Shown here: positions 9,451 through 18,049 of the stretch, piece by piece
Layout: each line of letters begins with the position of its first letter
Numbering within the stretch: the stretch's first letter is position 1
Source of the DNA: JAWKTT01 sp041398965
Lineage (GTDB): Bacteria; Planctomycetota; Planctomycetia; Planctomycetales; Planctomycetaceae
Direction of reading: 5' to 3'
Assembly: GCA_041398965.1 (NCBI GenBank)
Contig: JAWKTT010000007.1
Coordinates: 119,239-183,238 of the forward strand
DNA: 64,000 nt
Notes under the pieces: generated by a model
Databases searched by the model: none
What the model was told of the DNA's origin: nothing
Seen by the model: only the letters and a program-made list of their open reading frames with translations
Position numbers and translations under genes: made by a program

Positions 9451-10023
9451 ATGGCGACAGACATCTCTACCGCGCGGCTGAGGCTGCGGAGTTGGGTTCC
9501 GGCAGATCGAGAACCATTCGCGGCGCTGAACGCCGACTCGCAGGTCATGGAGCACTTCCTCGCACCGCTATCACGGCTTGAAAGCGATGCACTTGTGGAA
9601 CGCATCGAAGCGTCGTTTCAGAATCGCGGCTTCGGCCTCTGGGCGGTGGAAGTTCTGGGAGTCGCGCCGTTTGTTGGTTTCATTGGCCTTTCGGTCCCTT
9701 CCTTCGCCGCGCACTTCACTCCGTGTGTGGAAATCGGGTGGCGTCTTGCACGGGCGTACTGGAATCAGGGTATTGCGACCGAAGGGGCCGCTGCGGTGCT
9801 CCGTCATGCCTTCGGATCGCTGCATCTTTCCGAAGTCGTATCGTTCACCGCCTCGGGCAACCTCCGGTCCAGGCGTGTCATGGAGAAGCTCGGCATGCAC
9901 CGCGATGCGACTGAGGACTTTGATCATCCGTTGCTCCCGGCGGAGCACCCGCTCTGTCGGCACGTGTTGTATCGAATCAGCAATCCCGCGCTGACCACCA
10001 AGGGTCTCGATCACAGAAATTGA
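9451..10023 (+). CDS. GNAT-family N-acetyltransferase (RimJ/RimL-like)
   Basis: A 190-residue acetyltransferase using acetyl-CoA. It starts with TARLRLRSWVPADREPF, the usual beginning of the RimJ/RimL/[ribosomal S5]-alanine acetyltransferase group (PF13302). The acetyl-CoA site is in the segment IGWRLARAYWNQGIATEGAAAVLRHAF (about 92-118), followed by the V-S-F-T-A-S-G-N-LRSRRVMEKLGM motif. The substrate cannot be told from sequence. The ATG at 9451 is chosen because upstream codons belong to the intron fragment; AAAGG lies about 12 bases ahead. Genes of this type are often carried by small mobile cassettes, and the adjoining intron remnant fits with acquisition, but this is inference. Confidence 0.85.
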   Translation: MATDISTARLRLRSWVPADREPFAALNADSQVMEHFLAPLSRLESDALVERIEASFQNRGFGLWAVEVLGVAPFVGFIGLSVPSFAAHFTPCVEIGWRLARAYWNQGIATEGAAAVLRHAFGSLHLSEVVSFTASGNLRSRRVMEKLGMHRDATEDFDHPLLPAEHPLCRHVLYRISNPALTTKGLDHRN

Positions 10024-10032
10024 CAGTGACTT

Positions 10033-10809
10033 CTACAGTCCAGCTGGGACCCATAGTACCGGTTGGACCGGCGACCGGGATGCGTTGACATCGGGAATCG
10101 GGGCGAGTGTGGGCATCTGACGCGGGGTGTAGTAGGCGTCTGTGCTCGGCGTTGGTACTGGAACTTCTTTGGCGTCTCCATCAGTTGGTGGCATTGGCAT
10201 GGGGGCCCCCATGGGCATCGGAGAGTAGCTCGGCATCGGGGCTGGCGAGTTTTCCGATGTTGCTTCGGGCGTCGATCCTTCTTCAACCACTTGCCAACCA
10301 TCGTTGATGTAGTCCGAGACTGTCCAGTCGCTGCCGCCATGCTGGACCGTCTGAGGCATCGCAGTGGCACCGGCCCCGTTATTGCACGGACAACCTGTAT
10401 CGCCCGTCATGCTGGCACTGAGTTGCCCGGCATACGAGTCCATCGGCATCCAACCATCGGCGAGTTGGTCGCCGAACCCGTAGTCGTCCGTGCCATAGAG
10501 ATCGTATTCGTAGAGATCACCGTCGACGTCATAGCCAGCAATGGCCGATCGCATCGCCCGGTTTCGAGCGACAGGGTCGCCCGAACGCAGAAAGGAGTTC
10601 TCGCGGAGCCGTTCGAGTCTTCTGGCTCGTGATCGAGTTAACGTGTTGTCGTAAGCCCCATAGATTCCCGTCCCACAGCTTGCACATCCGCTTGGATCGA
10701 CACATCGCGAATACGACGATGACACTCCCGCTCCAGGAAAGTACACATGACACCCGTTTGTCAACAGGGCGACACCAAACAAGACAAGAAACGAACAGAG
10801 AGAACGCAT
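10033..10809 (-). CDS. Proline/methionine-rich lipoprotein of unknown function
   Basis: The chosen ATG gives 258 residues with a lipoprotein signal (FLVLFGVALLTNGC; lipobox LTNGC, lipidated Cys about residue 20). A GAGG nine bases upstream supports this start over longer frames. After a Cys-containing stretch (RCVDPSGCASCG) there is a charged helix (ARRLERLRENSFL), a Tyr/Asp/Gly-rich part (YEYDLYGTDDYGFGD) and a C-terminal Pro/Met-rich repeat (PMPSYSPMPMGAPMPMPP). No known domain is recognised. It is probably anchored in the outer or cytoplasmic membrane and may interact with wall or surface components. Converges on the acetyltransferase with only nine bases between. Confidence 0.7.
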   Translation of the reverse strand: MRSLCSFLVLFGVALLTNGCHVYFPGAGVSSSYSRCVDPSGCASCGTGIYGAYDNTLTRSRARRLERLRENSFLRSGDPVARNRAMRSAIAGYDVDGDLYEYDLYGTDDYGFGDQLADGWMPMDSYAGQLSASMTGDTGCPCNNGAGATAMPQTVQHGGSDWTVSDYINDGWQVVEEGSTPEATSENSPAPMPSYSPMPMGAPMPMPPTDGDAKEVPVPTPSTDAYYTPRQMPTLAPIPDVNASRSPVQPVLWVPAGL

Positions 10810-11411
10810 GGCAAGTGACCTCATTGAAATCGATAGGGCACCGAAATTCGGAACCGATCGTCTCTCTCTTTCATCGGCCAGCGAAACCTTACCGCTTGAA
10901 ACGATTTTGCAACTTTTTTCTGTTACGCAGACGGCGCAATATGGGAGACATGGGGGATTGTTGTCAAAGGGTTCGGGGACCAACAGAATCAAAAGACTCT
11001 GGCGAACGACAATCGATCAATCGTCACAGAGTTGGGGCCGTTGAGGTTGTAGAATCTCAGCCGATTCGTGTCGTTGGAAGAGTGGGTCATGCAGACTTCC
11101 GGGACCGAATTTCTACCGACATCCTCCAGCGCTGGCACATCTCGCTCGCGATACTTGGAAGTCTCGCCAACTGTGTCTGCAGGTGTCGCCTGAGTTCCAG
11201 AACGTGCAGATTGGAGCGATTCTGAAGTCGCACGGGAGGAAGGGACCGCTCCAGGACGACGGTCAGCGTCACCTGCTGACCATGAGGGCAACTTCCATCG
11301 GTCGGATGGACGGCATCAACTCAAGACCGGGATCATGCCGGAAGTGATCATTTGCTGGTACCGAGCGTGGGTCGCACAGAGTCATGATCGAGCAACAAAC
11401 TACTGCTCAGG
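10810..11411. other. Intergenic region without recognised features
   Basis: About 600 bases between two minus-strand lipoprotein genes. The open frames here have no protein-like composition or ribosome site; I see no repeat or RNA gene. Confidence 0.5.
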
Positions 11412-12449
11412 TTATCGCCAGTCGCGATGCGAGGCTTGGGTGACGCGGGTCGCATGTTGTGCCTGGCAGGCATCGTCTTGCAGATGTTGCTGTCGGAGCA
11501 CTTCTAGACTGTCGACGTAGAGGTCGGAGTGTTTCAATTTGATTGCGTCGCGAGCGAGATTCTCGGCCTGGGCATAGTCCTCGCGAGCCGCAGCGGCGAC
11601 AGCCAGATTGTAAGTCGCAACGTCCGACATAGGATTTTTGGCAAGTGCTTCCTGCCATTTTCGCTCGGCCGCTTCCCACTCACCCCGTTCGGCGAGTTTG
11701 ACCCCCTGTCGAATGGCGGTCCAACCGTTGCTGAAAGGTATGGCTGTGGCCAACTTCATTCGGCACTCAGCCCGATGCGGAGCCAGCATCCGAGTAAAGT
11801 CGTCTACACAGGCGTTCGTAAGATTGGTGAGCACTTCCCCTTTGGTCGGCAGGGGGACCGACGCGGGATCACGAGTATCGTGGACCCCCTCGAAGTGATG
11901 AGAGGTCTGACGAGTGGCTCGAACCTCGCCGGTCATCGTGTCGATGAGCCGAAACGAAACAGTCACTGTCCCTTCCCGACGTAATGTTTGTGAGTTGGAA
12001 AAACCGACGTTCATCCCTTCACCATGGTTGCCCTCGTGTTGATTGACAGAGAAACTGGTGTCGGTCAGCACCTGATCTTCGCAGCGGTACTCGACGACGT
12101 TTCCGCTGATAATGGCGTCGACGTTTGCCGAACGGGCGGCTCGCAGGATCGCGTTCTGCTGGTTATCTGGGCCGAGACTTACCTGAGACACCGGCGAAAG
12201 CTGCGATCGATCGACGAGCGAATAGAACTGTCCATCATACAGTCGAGCGGTCAGTGTGGAGGCAACCGCGTCACCATGTTCTCCGTCGAACTCCATGACG
12301 GTTACGCTGGAGAGTCCGTCGACGGCAATTTCTGCCGGTTGCCATCGTTGAAACGTCCCAAAGTGGGAACACCCCTGACAGGTGAACAGGAACCCGAGCA
12401 CGATCAGGCAACGAGTTAGCCTACGGGCGGGTGGGGGGAAGGTATCCAT
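11412..12449 (-). CDS. Lipoprotein with CsgG/LpoB-like domain and C-terminal TPR
   Basis: 345 residues. The N-terminus has a Sec signal and a lipobox (LGFLFTCQGC). Residues about 45-210 (VTVMEFDGEHGDAVASTLTARL, YSLVDRSQL, ANVDAIISGNVVEYRCED, VSFRLIDTMTGEVRA) follow the pattern of the CsgG/LpoB/TolB-N group of periplasmic lipoproteins: a first strand, a helix, a strand with LVDR, then a GxV strand. Residues about 240-320 hold two TPR-like helix pairs (GEWEAAERKWQEALAKNP and EDYAQAENLARDAIKLK). The role is likely envelope assembly or secretion, but no specific system is nearby. An upstream in-frame GTG at 12458 is an alternative; neither has a good ribosome site. Confidence 0.7.
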   Translation of the reverse strand: MDTFPPPARRLTRCLIVLGFLFTCQGCSHFGTFQRWQPAEIAVDGLSSVTVMEFDGEHGDAVASTLTARLYDGQFYSLVDRSQLSPVSQVSLGPDNQQNAILRAARSANVDAIISGNVVEYRCEDQVLTDTSFSVNQHEGNHGEGMNVGFSNSQTLRREGTVTVSFRLIDTMTGEVRATRQTSHHFEGVHDTRDPASVPLPTKGEVLTNLTNACVDDFTRMLAPHRAECRMKLATAIPFSNGWTAIRQGVKLAERGEWEAAERKWQEALAKNPMSDVATYNLAVAAAAREDYAQAENLARDAIKLKHSDLYVDSLEVLRQQHLQDDACQAQHATRVTQASHRDWR

Positions 12450-12712
12450 ACACTTCACACTAGGTGTTGAAGAACCTGTCTGAGTCGCAATGGTTGGTTC
12501 TTTATCCGGCAGAGGGTTATAGAAGGTTCCATCGGCAGCCTCAATCCGAATTCGAGTGCCGAGTGGGGGTAACCGACTGAGATTGCAGGATTTCCTCAGC
12601 GACCACTCCGATGACGCAAATCCTGCAATTTCGATATCGAAGCGAACGGCATTTCTTGCCGATCGTTGCAGCGATTAGAGGTCAGCCGACAAGTCGAGAG
12701 TCGCGACGTGAA

Positions 12713-14110
12713 TCAGGGGGAGCCGTAATAGGCTTTTTCGAGGAGTTCCATTGGATGGTAGATCGGGAGGGGCCGTCCGAGCGATTTCAGCATCGCTTGA
12801 ATCTGCAAGTGGCAACCGGCGTTCCCCATGATGACGGCATCGGCTCCTGTGGCCAGAATGCGTTCCCCTTTCCGACGACCAAGGCGGTCAGCCATCTCAG
12901 GTTCGGTGAGGTTGTAGCTCCCAGCGGCACCGCAGCAGACTTCCGATTCCTCCAAAGGGACAAGCGTCAGGCCGGGGATACTCGCCAGCAGGGTGCGGGG
13001 CTGCGAACGAATCTGTTGGGCATGGCAAAGATGGCAAGCATCATGATAGACCCCCTTTAGCGGAACCGAATGTGTCGGCGGCATCGGGCCGAGTTCGACC
13101 AGAAACTCCGAGACATCGCGAACCTTCCCCGCGAATCGCTCCATCTCAGCCACAAACGGATCGACGGACGACGCCCCATTGGACGGGGAAGATGTCAACT
13201 CGTGGCTGATATGGCCGTAGTCTTTCAACATCGAGCCGCAGCCTGCGACGTTGACGATGACCGCATCCAGCTCAGCGACATTCAGGGACGCAAGATTCCT
13301 GCGGGCAAACTCAGCTGCCGGTTCGCTGTGTCCGCTGTGATAGTGAATCGCTCCGCAACAGGCTTGAGAGCGGGGGATGACGACATCGCAACCGTTTGCT
13401 TGGAGGACTCGCGCGGTAGACCAGTGCATCTGCCGAAACATTGCATCGGCGACGCATCCCAAGAATAGTCCGACTTTCGCTCTTCGGGGACCAATAGCGG
13501 GGAGAAACTCCGGGAGTTCTGGAGGTGAAGCGGGCAGTTTGGGAAGCAGTCGCTGCATCCGCTGCATCGGCTGAGGGAGCAAGCGATCCAATCGTAAGAC
13601 TTCTGCAACCTTGTCGAGCCGGAGCATCTGCATCAAGCGGGCGAACATGAGCGAACGCCGCAGTTTCTTTCGATCTGGAAACAGTCCGTGCAAGATGTAC
13701 TTCTCGAACATCCGGGATGTCCAAGGCTTAGACTGGGGACTGATCGCCTCTCGTTGCCGCATCGCGACTCTAAACGGCTCGATCAGTCGTCCGTATTGCA
13801 CGCCGGACGGGCAGGCGGTTTCGCAACTTCGGCAGTCGAGACAGAGGTCGAGGTGCCGGGCGACGGGCTCGGTGAGATCAATACGACCATCGGTCACTGC
13901 CCTCATCAAGTAGATGCGTCCTCGCGGGCTGTCGTTTTCATCCCCCGTTTCAAGGTAAGTGGGACAAGCGGACGTGCAAAGTCCGCAGTGCACACAATCG
14001 AGAAACCGCTCGTAGGGAATGGCTTCCCCGAGTGAGCGGTCGTTCGACGATGCAGATTCGATGGACATGACGCGAGGCAGAAAGGTGGAAGGGATCGTCG
14101 TGAAGCTCAT
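12713..14110 (-). CDS. glcF: Glycolate oxidase iron-sulfur subunit (GlcF-like)
   Basis: About 465 residues with the complete GlcF layout: two [4Fe-4S] motifs (CVHCGLCTSACP and CLDCRSCETACP) in the first 110 residues, then two CCG domains. The first CCG domain has GCVADAMF...CCGAIHYHSG, the second HDACHLCHAQ...VCCGAAGSYN followed by NAGCHLQIQ. In E. coli GlcF works with GlcD and GlcE to oxidise glycolate to glyoxylate; here no glcD/E lies next to it, so partners must be elsewhere, and lactate oxidation (LutA/LldF-like) is a possible alternative. It follows hemQ on the same strand by about 100 bases. The start is uncertain: ATG at 14068 would remove 14 residues. Confidence 0.88.
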   Translation of the reverse strand: MSFTTIPSTFLPRVMSIESASSNDRSLGEAIPYERFLDCVHCGLCTSACPTYLETGDENDSPRGRIYLMRAVTDGRIDLTEPVARHLDLCLDCRSCETACPSGVQYGRLIEPFRVAMRQREAISPQSKPWTSRMFEKYILHGLFPDRKKLRRSLMFARLMQMLRLDKVAEVLRLDRLLPQPMQRMQRLLPKLPASPPELPEFLPAIGPRRAKVGLFLGCVADAMFRQMHWSTARVLQANGCDVVIPRSQACCGAIHYHSGHSEPAAEFARRNLASLNVAELDAVIVNVAGCGSMLKDYGHISHELTSSPSNGASSVDPFVAEMERFAGKVRDVSEFLVELGPMPPTHSVPLKGVYHDACHLCHAQQIRSQPRTLLASIPGLTLVPLEESEVCCGAAGSYNLTEPEMADRLGRRKGERILATGADAVIMGNAGCHLQIQAMLKSLGRPLPIYHPMELLEKAYYGSP

Positions 14111-14213
14111 CCCGTAACATGACAGACACACCCGCGACCCGAAGCTCGGTCGAGTTGTAAAAGCGGTATCTCGCCACAAGTTTTCCCTAGGGCGAGTGAC
14201 TGCTCATGGCGCA

Positions 14214-15059
14214 TCATACTCGCAAATGGCGCAACGCTTCCGCAATCTCTGCGACGTAACTGATGTAGAACGGTCCGAACTCGGCGTAGCGGGCCGATGC
14301 CTGATCGAACCGCATGGTGTACACAATCTCTTTGATGTGCTCGGGAGCACGTCCCCAAAGTGTCACTCCCCATTCCCAGTCATCGAACCCGGTCGACGCG
14401 GTAATCAACTGGCTGACGCGACCGGCAAACTTGATTCCAGAGGTTGCATGTTCTGCCATCAGTTCGCTGCGGCGACTGAACGGGAGCGTATACCAGTTGG
14501 CGTGCGGGTCTCGAATCTTGTTCATTGGATAGAAGCAGGCGACCGGAAATGGCGGGAGATCGGGATAGAGCCGCTGCTGATTCATCATGGGCAATCGTTG
14601 AGCGTAGGCGTTGACCTTCGCTTCGATGGCATCGGCTGCGGTCCCCTCGCGACGGAGTCGTTCGGTAAACTGCTCGACCGTCGGGACATATTCCGACACC
14701 TCGGTAATTGAGACGAAAGAGTCATGAACCTGAAATGCGGTCCCAATGGCGGAGGACCGGATCGCCTGGACGATGCCGTCAATCTTGAGGGGGTCCGGGT
14801 CCATCAGCAACACTGCCAAGTCGGCCTTTCCTCCGGAGACGATCGAGACTTGCATCCGCTCGGTCGCATGAGACCCCGCGGGATTCAGCCAATCGATAAG
14901 TTCCCCCTTGCCCCACTCGCGTTCGTCGTGCGTCAGGTCCGACAGCGCGAACTGGTCGATCTTGTAAAACATATGCAGGCAGTGCCAGCCTTCGGCCATT
15001 CGAATCGTTGGTTCTGGTAAAGACTGCGGAACATGTGGAGGACGCTGCGGAGACGACAT
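14214..15059 (-). CDS. hemQ: Coproheme decarboxylase HemQ (chlorite dismutase family)
   Basis: 281 residues of the chlorite dismutase-like fold, which in Gram-positives and planctomycetes catalyses the last step of the coproporphyrin-dependent haem route (oxidative decarboxylation of coproheme to haem b using peroxide). Seen: WHCLHMFYKID near the start, FYPMNKIR at about 176-183, NWYTLPFSRR with the likely radical tyrosine Tyr190, and His204 in MAEHATSGIKFAGR at the place of the proximal haem ligand, followed by GFDDWEWGVTLW. There is no chlorite-dismutase distal Arg that I can place, supporting HemQ. It precedes glcF on the same strand. No good ribosome site is seen at the ATG; an internal start at residue 21 is possible. 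Confidence 0.9.
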   Translation of the reverse strand: MSSPQRPPHVPQSLPEPTIRMAEGWHCLHMFYKIDQFALSDLTHDEREWGKGELIDWLNPAGSHATERMQVSIVSGGKADLAVLLMDPDPLKIDGIVQAIRSSAIGTAFQVHDSFVSITEVSEYVPTVEQFTERLRREGTAADAIEAKVNAYAQRLPMMNQQRLYPDLPPFPVACFYPMNKIRDPHANWYTLPFSRRSELMAEHATSGIKFAGRVSQLITASTGFDDWEWGVTLWGRAPEHIKEIVYTMRFDQASARYAEFGPFYISYVAEIAEALRHLRV

Positions 15060-15229
15060 GGTCAGAAAGCTTTCAGTGACGAATCACAAAACAGATAAGG
15101 AACAAAACAGGTTGCTTGAAACTGTCAGATGCCGAAACGTTGACGGCATCGCCCATCCGGAGGTGAGGATTCACCTGGGGCGAGACGAGATTCTAGTCGA
15201 TGACGACAGCTCTCGGGAATAGACCCCGT

Positions 15230-16969
15230 TCAATCAACCGACCAGGGGCCGGACTCCAAGGCGGTACGCGACAGGAGCGGAGTCGTGGGATCGGGGTCGA
15301 GGAGAGCTTCGCTGACGGCTTTCAATAACAGGTCGCGTCGAAACGGCTTATAGAGCCCCGACTTCATCCCCATCACTCGGGCTTTGACCATTGAGTGTCC
15401 GGCATCCCAGCCAAAACCGGTCAACAAGATGATCGGGATTCTTGGCGTGATCTCCCGAAACCGTCGCAAGCACTCCGAGCCACTCATGTCCGGGAGTCCG
15501 ACATCGGCAATGACCAAGTCATAGAGAAAGGTTCGTGCCATCAGCAAAGACTCGGCACCATCATGGGCGGTTTCGATGATACAGCCATAACGATCAAGAA
15601 AATCGTGGGCCGACTGTCGCACCTCTTTGTCGGCATCGACAATGAGAATGCGTTTGGATCGAAGCAGTTCGTGTTCAGCCGAAGTATTCAATCCCACTTG
15701 TGCCAACTGAGGTGACGACTTCGCCCCAGCAAGATGAATCATGTCCCGAATGTTTCTCGTGTTTGCGAGAATCTGATTCATCTTCTCCGCCACAGTTGGG
15801 TCTTGGTGAAGGAAGCGTTCTCGTAACCAACTCGCCGTGTTGAGGATCTCGTCCAGCGGATCGGAAACATCGCGCAACAACTGAAACGAACTCTCGGCAA
15901 CAGTCGAGGCCTGTTCGACTTCCAGAAGGCTCAGATTGTTCAGGGCGATCGAGACTTCGCGGCCAAAGAGTTCCAGAAATTGCAGGTCGGCCTGAGTAAA
16001 CGCCCCTGGTCGCGGACTCTCGACGTTGAACGTGCCGAGGGTCTTCTCGTGCAGAATGAGAGGGACTGTCAACGAACTTCTCGCCCCCGGTGCCCCCACC
16101 ATGTACAGCGGATCACGCTGCGTATCTTCGCAGAGATAGCTGCGACAGGTCGCTGCAACAAACCCCGTTACGCCGTTGCCTTCATCTCGCGCGAAAAGAA
16201 CACGATGCTCCGCCTCGGGTTCCATTCCGACGGCCAACAGCGGGAGCAGCTGTTCTGTTCTTGGATCGACGAGGCGAATCTCGACGGTCTCGAACTCGAG
16301 GACATCTTGCGTATAGAACAGGATTTTTGACTTCAGCAACTCGATGCGGTCAGCGACTGACATCTCCATGACGTCTTGCGGCTGAAGGTCTCCCAGTGCC
16401 AAGCCAGCTTTGTAAATGGCGTCGAGCTTCTGTTTGTGCACCGTTTCCGTCGAGACATCCCGCACCGTAACCAGCAGGTGCGTCGGAAACTCGTCGTCCC
16501 CATCATGAACCGGGGTGACCGTGAGGTCCAAGAATGTCGCCTCGCCGACACGCAACACGGTGCGGGCCGACTCGCCTGTTCCCAGAGCGGAACGAAACGG
16601 GCCGAAGTCTGGGCCGATAAACTCCGAACCTGGAAAGGCATCCATGAAACGCAGTCCAAGCAGTTCCTTCGCAGTGCCGGTAAACTCGGGGAGTCGCTCA
16701 TTATGCCAGAGGACTTGGGACTGCGTGTCCAGGAGCGCGAGTCCATCGGGGAGTTGCTGCAACAAACCCCGCGATTCGAGTAAGAACTCGGTCGTTGACA
16801 GGTCCGGCTCGGCGACAACCATGCCGTCAAACCGACCCGACTCAAGTAGTGAGACCGCTTCGCTGGTATCGCGAGCCAGCACAACCTCACACGACGCTTC
16901 TAACTGATGCACAAGCGATGTGGTTTCGCCGCCTCGGTGAAAGACGAGAAACCGTGGTAAATTGGTCAC
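15230..16969 (-). CDS. PAS-GAF-receiver signalling protein without kinase domain
   Basis: 579 residues. Domains in order: an N-terminal receiver-like segment (1-64) ending FDGMVVAEPDLS that looks degenerate; a PAS domain (about 70-180; LPDGLALLDTQSQVLWHN, ending VTVRDVSTE); a GAF domain (about 205-350; SSLTVPLILHEKTLGTFNVES, IALNNLSLLE); a helical linker resembling a dimerisation segment (about 355-425); and a C-terminal receiver domain (about 440-560) with acidic DADKE, phospho-acceptor Asp in LVIADVGLPDMSG, LLTGFG and the KPF lysine. No histidine-kinase ATPase domain is present, so it probably receives phosphate from another kinase and senses a ligand through PAS/GAF. It is a single gene. 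Confidence 0.85.
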   Translation of the reverse strand: MTNLPRFLVFHRGGETTSLVHQLEASCEVVLARDTSEAVSLLESGRFDGMVVAEPDLSTTEFLLESRGLLQQLPDGLALLDTQSQVLWHNERLPEFTGTAKELLGLRFMDAFPGSEFIGPDFGPFRSALGTGESARTVLRVGEATFLDLTVTPVHDGDDEFPTHLLVTVRDVSTETVHKQKLDAIYKAGLALGDLQPQDVMEMSVADRIELLKSKILFYTQDVLEFETVEIRLVDPRTEQLLPLLAVGMEPEAEHRVLFARDEGNGVTGFVAATCRSYLCEDTQRDPLYMVGAPGARSSLTVPLILHEKTLGTFNVESPRPGAFTQADLQFLELFGREVSIALNNLSLLEVEQASTVAESSFQLLRDVSDPLDEILNTASWLRERFLHQDPTVAEKMNQILANTRNIRDMIHLAGAKSSPQLAQVGLNTSAEHELLRSKRILIVDADKEVRQSAHDFLDRYGCIIETAHDGAESLLMARTFLYDLVIADVGLPDMSGSECLRRFREITPRIPIILLTGFGWDAGHSMVKARVMGMKSGLYKPFRRDLLLKAVSEALLDPDPTTPLLSRTALESGPWSVD

Positions 16970-17136
16970 GAAACGGACTTCCTCAAGGTGCCAAAGTCAC
17001 GCCAGGTTATCGCAGTGGGCCGGCCAACCCCAAGTCTCATTAGAGTTTGGAATGTTGGAATTGTCTAGATGATGTGACACCGATTCTCGCGCATTCTTGA
17101 GAAGTGCTTCACGTTCACCATCCCAACGGAGCGAGT

Positions 17137-17538
17137 TCAGGTTGTCGAAGGACCGCGCGCCGGAACCCAAGTTCGGCTGTCGTCTTCCAGCAGCTCGCGA
17201 ATTCGTTCGACGGTCGGTGGAGTCTGTGTTGCAGGCTCCTCACCAGGGGCCACCGGTTGAGGTCGCAACTGATAGACAACCTTCTCTGCCGGAGGTTTGC
17301 GACGAAACGTCCACATCTCGCGATCTCTCATTGATGCTTCGCGGCGATCACGCATCAGAAACGCGAAGCAGCCGTAGAGCACGAAGAGCCCGACGATTCC
17401 GGCTGTCACTCGCAAGTCGCGAATCTCACCCGCAACCTGAATCACCAAACAACCAGCCAATCCCAGCAACAGCACCAGACTCGTCGCCAACAACGGCCCC
17501 GCCGTCTGACTGGGTCGGTTTTGTAACGGACTCCCCAT
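17137..17538 (-). CDS. Small two-helix membrane protein of unknown function
   Basis: From the ATG at 17538 (preceded by a GGGGGAGAG ribosome site) 133 residues with two hydrophobic segments (about 16-36, LLATSLVLLLGLAGCLVIQVA, and about 45-62, AGIVGLFVLYGCFAFLM). A charged cytoplasmic part follows (RDRREASMRDREMWTFRRK), then a proline-rich tail. No family is recognised; conserved small membrane proteins of this kind are common in planctomycetes. The longer open frame from 17601 lacks a ribosome site. Confidence 0.6.
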   Translation of the reverse strand: MGSPLQNRPSQTAGPLLATSLVLLLGLAGCLVIQVAGEIRDLRVTAGIVGLFVLYGCFAFLMRDRREASMRDREMWTFRRKPPAEKVVYQLRPQPVAPGEEPATQTPPTVERIRELLEDDSRTWVPARGPSTT

Positions 17539-18049
17539 CGCTCTCTCCCCCGGTTCCCACCGATCCTGTTGAGCAAGTCCCCCGCACACACGCAGTCGCA
17601 AAGTTACCGACTCTCACATCCGCCAACTTCGTCTCTCACGTCTCACATCCAGCGCGTAGAGAATACCCGAAGCCACCTGGAAAAGGGAAGAGGCTGCCTC
17701 TGAGAATTTGTGATGAGATGGACGTCATTCCGCCTCATCCCGAACAACGGAAGCCCACGGCGCAAAAAAACGTCACCAAGCGAGAAGGGGGGTCACGCTG
17801 TTCAAGCGATGGAATGAGTGCCCATCGTGCGGTCAGTGATAGAGCCCCTATGCTGCGTCGGTGATGTGCTGACTTACCCCTTTCTACTGTGCTACTTTAG
17901 CCGCCTGTTGAAGAGCGTGGGTCAGGCGTTCCAGCTTGACTTGGTGCCGTTTGATGTTTCGGTGAAAAGCGTACGAGATGCTCGTGTCAGTTTGGAAATC
18001 TGACCCACGGCCGTTTTTCATCGGGCTGTCAACTGCCCGGATGTGGTCG
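17539..18049. other. Intergenic region carrying a twin-hairpin repeat
   Basis: About 510 bases. The only structure I recognise is the twin-hairpin repeat at 17899-18027, listed separately. Long plus-strand frames here are shadows without ribosome sites. Confidence 0.55.
17899..18027 (+). repeat. Twin-hairpin REP-like repeat, copy 1
   Basis: About 129 bases bounded by inverted ends (GTTGAAGAGCGTGGGTCAG and, on the right, CTGACCCACGGCC...). Inside are two hairpins: GTCAGGC/GCTTGAC at the left and GTCAG-TTTGGAAAT-CTGAC at the right. Both arms begin GTGGGTCAG when read inward. Copies 2 and 3 in this window (35700-35827 and 39698-39827) lie in the opposite orientation and share the core GGTGCCGTTTGATGT. 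It sits immediately behind the stop codon of the 18050-20224 gene. Confidence 0.85.

Noticed and set aside
17097..17864. 255-codon plus-strand frame
   Set aside because: It overlaps a membrane protein gene read from the other strand, is Pro/Ser/Arg-rich without domains, and has no ribosome site.
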